A DNA stretch of 16,501 nucleotides from CAZDYP01 sp964509505 (GTDB taxonomy: Bacteria > Chloroflexota > Anaerolineae > JACRMK01): the NCBI GenBank assembly GCA_964509505.1, contig CAZDYP010000125.1, positions 1 to 16,501 on the forward strand. Reading direction: 5' to 3'. The position numbers were made by a program, and so were the translations under genes. Positions 13,246 to 16,501 of this stretch are shown here, one piece after another. Every line of letters starts with the position of its first letter. Position 1 is the first letter of the stretch. The notes under the pieces were generated by a model. That model worked only from the letters and a program-made list of their open reading frames with translations. It was not told where the DNA came from and did no database searches.

Positions 13246-14886
13246 ATGCCTTACCACGGTGGTCGTCTCATCGCTCGCGTTTTGAAGCACGAGGGCGTCT
13301 CACATCTGTTCACACTCTGCGGCGGACACATCGCGCCGATTTATGATGGCTGCCTTGACGAGGGCATCACGGTCGTGGACACGCGACACGAGCAAGCGGC
13401 GGCGCACGCGGCCGATGCGTATGCGCGACTAACGCGCGGCATCGGCGTGGCCGCGGTCACGGCAGGACCGGGCGTCACCGATGCGGTGACGGCGGTGGCG
13501 AACGCGTATTACGCGGCGAGCCCGCTCGTGTTGCTCGGCGGCGCGGCGCCATTGGAACAGCAAGGACGCGGCGCATTGCAAGAGATGGATCAGCTCTCGT
13601 TGCTCAAACCCATCACAAAATGGACGGTTGCCATTCACCAAACGGCGCGCATTCCCGAACTGTTGACGCAAGCGATTCGCATAGCGACGAGCGGGCGACC
13701 TGGCCCCGTGTTCGTCGAAGTTCCGTTCGATGTGTTGCTCAATTTCCTTGACGAAGACTGCGTGAAGTTTCCGACGAACTACCGCACGACCGCGCGCATG
13801 GTTGGCGACACGCGCGCGATTGATGCGGCCGCGCAGCTCATCGCGCAATCGTCACGCGCGACGATTCTCGCCGGCACGCAGGTTTATTGGGATGACGCCA
13901 GCGACGCCTTGCGCGCCTTCGCCGAGCAGACGAACATGCCCGTCTATACGAATGGCATGGGACGCGGCACGCTGCCGATGGATCATCCCAACTGTTTGCA
14001 ACTCTCGCGCGGCAACGCGCTGCGCGAATCCGATCTCGTCATTGCCATCGGGACGCCGATGGATTTTCGCTTGAAATATGGCGAGTTCGGGCGCGAGACC
14101 AAAGTGATTCAGATTGACGTTGACCCCACCGAGCTTGGACGCAATCGCGCGGTGGAGGTGGGCATCGTCGGCAGCGCGCGAGCAGTGTTGGAACAATTGT
14201 TAGGGGCAACCACACAAGGTCGCCCCTACGACGCGTGGCTCGCGCGGTTGCAAGGCATCGAGGAAGAGCGACGTACGAAACAAGCGCAATGGGAACGATC
14301 CGACGCGCGCCCCATTCACCAATATCGTCTCGCGCACGAGCTCAATCGTTTTATTGACGCGGACACGCTCATCATCGGCGACGGCGGCGACGTGGTCGGG
14401 CTCGCGGCGAAGGTGTTGACGATTCGCAAGCCTGCGCGCTGGATGGATCCGGGTCCGCTTGGTTGTCTGGGTGTCGGGTTGCCATTCGCGCTCGCCGCAC
14501 AGTTGCTGCATCCTGATAAAAAAGTCATTGTGCTGAACGGCGACGGTTCGTTTGCATTGAACGGCATGGAGTTCGACACGGCGGCGCGTTTCAAGCTGCC
14601 CATCGTCACCGTAATTGGCAACGATGGACAATGGGGCGAGATTCGCATACCCCAAATAGCGCTAATGGGCGCAGAGCGCGCGATTGCGACGCAGCTCACA
14701 GCTGGCACACGCTACGACAAAATCGCGGAAGCGTTTGGCGGTTATGGCGAATTGGTCGAAGACCCCAACCAGATCGTGCCAGCATTACAACGCGCCGTGG
14801 CGAGCGGCAAGCCAAGCATCGTCAACGTCTTGATTGATCCCGATGGGGTGAAGAAGGCGGATGCGGTGCGGGCGTATGTCCTTTGA
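13246..14886 (+). CDS. TPP-dependent lyase, ILVBL/2-hydroxyacyl-CoA lyase-like
   Basis: A 546-aa thiamine pyrophosphate enzyme of the acetolactate synthase superfamily. The catalytic Glu is E49 in TRHEQAAAHAADAYARLT. The PYR domain continues with AAVTAGPGVTDAVTAV and GGAAPLEQQGRGALQEMDQ, then SGRPGPVFVEVPFDVLL. The TPP motif is G432-D433-G434 through N459 (GDGSFALNG to VIGNDGQWG). The wording of the GRGALQEMDQLSLLKPITKW region is closest in my memory to human ILVBL (HACL2) and bacterial acetolactate synthase-like proteins rather than biosynthetic IlvB. The likely reaction is cleavage or formation of 2-hydroxyacyl compounds; the substrate is uncertain. ATG 13246 has GAGGT three bases upstream, a slightly tight spacing. 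No regulatory IlvN-like subunit gene is nearby. Confidence 0.85.
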   Translation: MPYHGGRLIARVLKHEGVSHLFTLCGGHIAPIYDGCLDEGITVVDTRHEQAAAHAADAYARLTRGIGVAAVTAGPGVTDAVTAVANAYYAASPLVLLGGAAPLEQQGRGALQEMDQLSLLKPITKWTVAIHQTARIPELLTQAIRIATSGRPGPVFVEVPFDVLLNFLDEDCVKFPTNYRTTARMVGDTRAIDAAAQLIAQSSRATILAGTQVYWDDASDALRAFAEQTNMPVYTNGMGRGTLPMDHPNCLQLSRGNALRESDLVIAIGTPMDFRLKYGEFGRETKVIQIDVDPTELGRNRAVEVGIVGSARAVLEQLLGATTQGRPYDAWLARLQGIEEERRTKQAQWERSDARPIHQYRLAHELNRFIDADTLIIGDGGDVVGLAAKVLTIRKPARWMDPGPLGCLGVGLPFALAAQLLHPDKKVIVLNGDGSFALNGMEFDTAARFKLPIVTVIGNDGQWGEIRIPQIALMGAERAIATQLTAGTRYDKIAEAFGGYGELVEDPNQIVPALQRAVASGKPSIVNVLIDPDGVKKADAVRAYVL

Positions 14887-14906
14887 AAGTGCATTCGCCA
14901 CGCTTT

Positions 14907-14923
14907 ACCCTTTTGGGTATAAT
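14907..14923 (+). promoter_or_regulatory. -10 box within a small palindrome, possible MTAP promoter
   Basis: TACCC TTTT GGGTA (14907-14920) is a short hairpin that runs into TATAAT (14918-14923). It lies 20 bases after the TPP-enzyme stop and 340 bases before the mtnP start. No -35 is evident. If used, the transcript would carry the palindromic repeat and the MITE-like element in a long leader. Confidence 0.4.
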
Positions 14924-14970
14924 CATCGCCGCTTCCCCCCATTACAGCTCTACCGATTTTGGCGTAGAAC

Positions 14971-14998
14971 GCAGCCGCCTGAGCTTGTCGCAGGCTGC
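14971..14998. repeat. Dispersed palindromic repeat (CCTGAGCTTGTCG type)
   Basis: GCAG and CCTG pair with CAGG and CTGC around the loop AGCTTGTCG. The core CCTGAGCTTGTCG closely resembles a palindrome that I recall as scattered through many Chloroflexota and other environmental genomes. A second small hairpin, CTGGT TCA ACCAG, follows at 15018-15030. Confidence 0.65.
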
Positions 14999-15040
14999 GG
15001 ACGCTTCATGAACCCGCCTGGTTCAACCAGCTCACCATGC

Positions 15041-15206
15041 TAATCTAACGTCAATTCGGGATAAGGTTGCGGGCGATTGAAAATCACGCCGACTCACTGC
15101 GAAACCCGCCGGCGCGGGTTCAGCACCAGCCGACAGAAGTCGGCTTGGCGCGGCGGTGCGCGCGCATTGCCTTCGCTGTGGCTTATCCCGCATTCACGTT
15201 AATCTA
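15041..15206. mobile_element. MITE-like element with target duplication
   Basis: The 152-bp segment 15048-15199 starts ACGTCAATTCGGGATAAG and ends CTTATCCCGCATTCACGT, complementary over 18 bases with two mismatches. Directly outside both ends stands TAATCTA (15041-15047 and 15200-15206), a 7-bp duplication expected from transposition. There is no coding capacity. Inside are at least two hairpins: AACCCG/CGGGTT (15103-15120) and GCCGAC/GTCGGC (15129-15144), plus weaker GGCGATT/AATC pairing near 15072-15089. It lies between the TPP enzyme and mtnP genes. The parent transposase is not in the window. Confidence 0.78.
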
Positions 15207-15263
15207 CATTCAAGTTGGAAGAGCCCTCAATTACTGATTATCAATTACTCTCACGGAGTTCCT

Positions 15264-16130
15264 ATGACCACAGCAACCATCGGCGTTATCGGCGGCAGCG
15301 GCTTGTATGCGATGGACGGCTTGACCGACATCGCAGAAGTGAAAATCAGCACGCCCTTCGGCGACCCAAGCGACCTTATCACCGTCGGCACGATTAGCGG
15401 CAAGCGTGTCGCCTTCTTGCCGCGTCACGGGCGCGGGCATCGCATCATGCCGAGCGAGCTGCCGAATCGCGCGAACATCTGGGCGCTCAAATCGTTGGGC
15501 GTCACGCACATCATCTCCGTCAGCGCGTGCGGCTCGCTACGCGCAGACCTTGCGCCACGCGACATCGTGATTCCCGATCAAACGTACGATCACACCAAAG
15601 GACGCGTCAATACTTTCTTTGGCAATGGCATGGTCGTGCATACAAGCTTCGCCGAACCGTTCTGCCCGACGTTGAGCAACGTCGTCTATGAGGCAGTGAA
15701 AGCGGCAGGCGGGCGCGTCCATCGCGGCGGTACGTACATCACCATCGAAGGTCCGATGTTTTCGAGCAAGGGCGAATCGCATATCTATCGCCAATGGGGC
15801 ATTGACATCATCGGTATGACGTGCATGCCCGAGGCGCGGCTGGCGCGCGAAGCCGAGATATGCTACGCGACGATGGCGCACGTCACCGACTACGACGTGT
15901 GGCACGAAAGCGAGGAACCCGTCACGTTGCAGATGGTGTTGTCGAACCTCAACGCCAACGTGACGCTTGCGCAACACGCCTTGAAAATTGCCTTCACCCA
16001 GATTGACGAGCAGCGCGAAGGCTGCCCTTGCCCCACCGCGTTGAAAGAAGCCATTGTGACCGCCGCGCACCTCATTCCGCAAAAAATCAAAGATGATACG
16101 CAATTGTTAGCAGGCAAGTATTGGTCATGA
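15264..16130 (+). CDS. mtnP: S-methyl-5'-thioadenosine phosphorylase
   Basis: A 288-aa cytoplasmic phosphorylase that converts S-methyl-5'-thioadenosine and phosphate to adenine and 5-methylthioribose-1-phosphate in methionine salvage. Clear family motifs: IGVIGGSGLYAMDGL at the N-terminus (phosphate loop), FLPRHGRGHRIMPSELPNRAN, SVSACGSLRADLAPRDIVIPDQ, YITIEGPMFSSKGES, and the base- and ribose-binding MTCMPEARLAREAEICYA followed by VTDYDVWH. The length is normal. ATG 15264 is chosen because GGAG lies five bases upstream and it begins the conserved N-terminus; an open frame extends to 15156 but runs through the MITE-like element. A promoter must lie in 15207-15263 (TTGGAA near 15215 with TATCAA near 15239) or upstream of the element. 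It ends 24 bases before a strong terminator. Confidence 0.96.
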   Translation: MTTATIGVIGGSGLYAMDGLTDIAEVKISTPFGDPSDLITVGTISGKRVAFLPRHGRGHRIMPSELPNRANIWALKSLGVTHIISVSACGSLRADLAPRDIVIPDQTYDHTKGRVNTFFGNGMVVHTSFAEPFCPTLSNVVYEAVKAAGGRVHRGGTYITIEGPMFSSKGESHIYRQWGIDIIGMTCMPEARLAREAEICYATMAHVTDYDVWHESEEPVTLQMVLSNLNANVTLAQHALKIAFTQIDEQREGCPCPTALKEAIVTAAHLIPQKIKDDTQLLAGKYWS

Positions 16131-16154
16131 GCATTTGCCCTCACACAAAAATTG

Positions 16155-16193
16155 CAGAAACCCGTTTGTTCGCAAAACGGGTTTCTGTGCTTT
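16155..16193 (+). terminator. Rho-independent terminator after mtnP
   Basis: CAGAAACCCGTTT (16155-16167) and AAACGGGTTTCTG (16175-16187) form a perfect 13-bp stem with a 7-base loop, followed by TGCTTT. It starts 24 bases after the mtnP stop. Confidence 0.88.
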
Positions 16194-16211
16194 AGGGCTT
16201 GAGTACCATTC

Positions 16212-16501
16212 GTGAACACACCTACCTCGCGCCGCTCGTTCTTGAAACGCAGCGTGTGGTGGTTGGCGGCAATACCGAGCAGTTTGTTGACGCTGCTCTA
16301 TGTGTGGTTGTCGCGTGACACGCACACGCGCTATCCACCAACGGCCGTCAACGACAACGCGCCTAATCTCTCTGTGGTCAGTCCAGCAACCGAGGTATTG
16401 ACGGCGCACGCTTACACGCAACAACTGCAAGCGGCAATTGAAGCGTATGGGTTAAGCGCGTTCACGCAAGACTTTCGCGCATTGTTACAACAAACGGCGC
16501 A
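16212..16501 (+). CDS. Membrane-anchored protein of unknown function, N-terminal part
   Basis: An open frame with 96 full codons that continues beyond the right edge. It starts at GTG 16212, the first in-frame start after a TGA at 16200. The N-terminus MNTPTSRRSFLKRS is basic and is followed by a hydrophobic stretch (WWLAAIPSSLLTLLYVWLS), giving an N-terminal membrane anchor. After a polar linker comes a helix-prone region with AYTQQLQAAIEAYG. The ribosome site is weak (GAG about eight bases upstream). It begins after the mtnP terminator, so it should have its own promoter; none was recognised in the short gap. Family not recognised. Confidence 0.6.
   Translation, partial: MNTPTSRRSFLKRSVWWLAAIPSSLLTLLYVWLSRDTHTRYPPTAVNDNAPNLSVVSPATEVLTAHAYTQQLQAAIEAYGLSAFTQDFRALLQQTA

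Noticed and set aside
15048..15199. Riboswitch or structured RNA upstream of mtnP
   Set aside because: The structure is suggestive, but the flanking 7-bp duplication and terminal repeats fit a transposable element better, and no known riboswitch core was recognised.
15156..15263. Longer N-terminus for the MTA phosphorylase
   Set aside because: The extension translates the right end of the MITE-like element, and the family N-terminus begins at 15264 with a good ribosome site.

Overview
The window looks like a chromosomal segment of a Chloroflexota bacterium, probably related to Anaerolineae. The inference rests on gene types: a very large BTAD/NB-ARC/TPR regulator, a lipoprotein with a Thr/Pro/Ala linker, a CoxE-like VWA and MoxR pair, and several families I associate with that phylum. 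Other signs are strong -10 boxes almost touching start codons and many short tandem repeats between genes. This is not proof of taxonomy. I saw no rRNA, tRNA or CRISPR array.

Layout. Positions 1-331 hold the start of an L-threonine aldolase gene (minus). Positions 482-1670 hold a TSUP permease followed by a DUF983 protein (minus). Positions 1815-6592 hold eight minus-strand genes packed tightly, most of them overlapping: MoxR ATPase, a 76-aa protein, an HNH protein, a CoxE-like VWA protein, a 125-aa protein, a C39-type peptidase, a 103-aa protein and an AbiEii-type nucleotidyltransferase. A terminator at about 1740-1777 closes the run. Upstream of MoxR are a decayed second AbiEii-type gene (6613-6843), an alpha/beta hydrolase (6858-7751), a heavily deleted PEP-synthase-like pseudogene (7789-8344) and an OB-fold-like lipoprotein (8508-9131).

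From about 9400 the genes are on the plus strand: the 1106-aa BTAD regulator, a small zinc-motif protein containing 7-bp tandem repeats, and an ILVBL/2-hydroxyacyl-CoA-lyase-like TPP enzyme. A probable 152-bp MITE-like element follows in the next gap, then S-methyl-5'-thioadenosine phosphorylase with a clear terminator, and the start of a membrane-anchored protein cut by the window edge.

The most interesting parts are: (1) the MoxR/VWA pair interleaved with three pairs that each consist of a small protein and an enzyme (HNH, C39 peptidase, NTase), which resembles a conflict or toxin-antitoxin style locus; (2) a MITE-like element with 18-bp inverted ends and a 7-bp target duplication; (3) two pseudogenes whose ancestry can still be read; and (4) 7-bp and 8-bp tandem repeat tracts at gene boundaries that supply stop codons and once lie inside a coding sequence, where they could switch frame.
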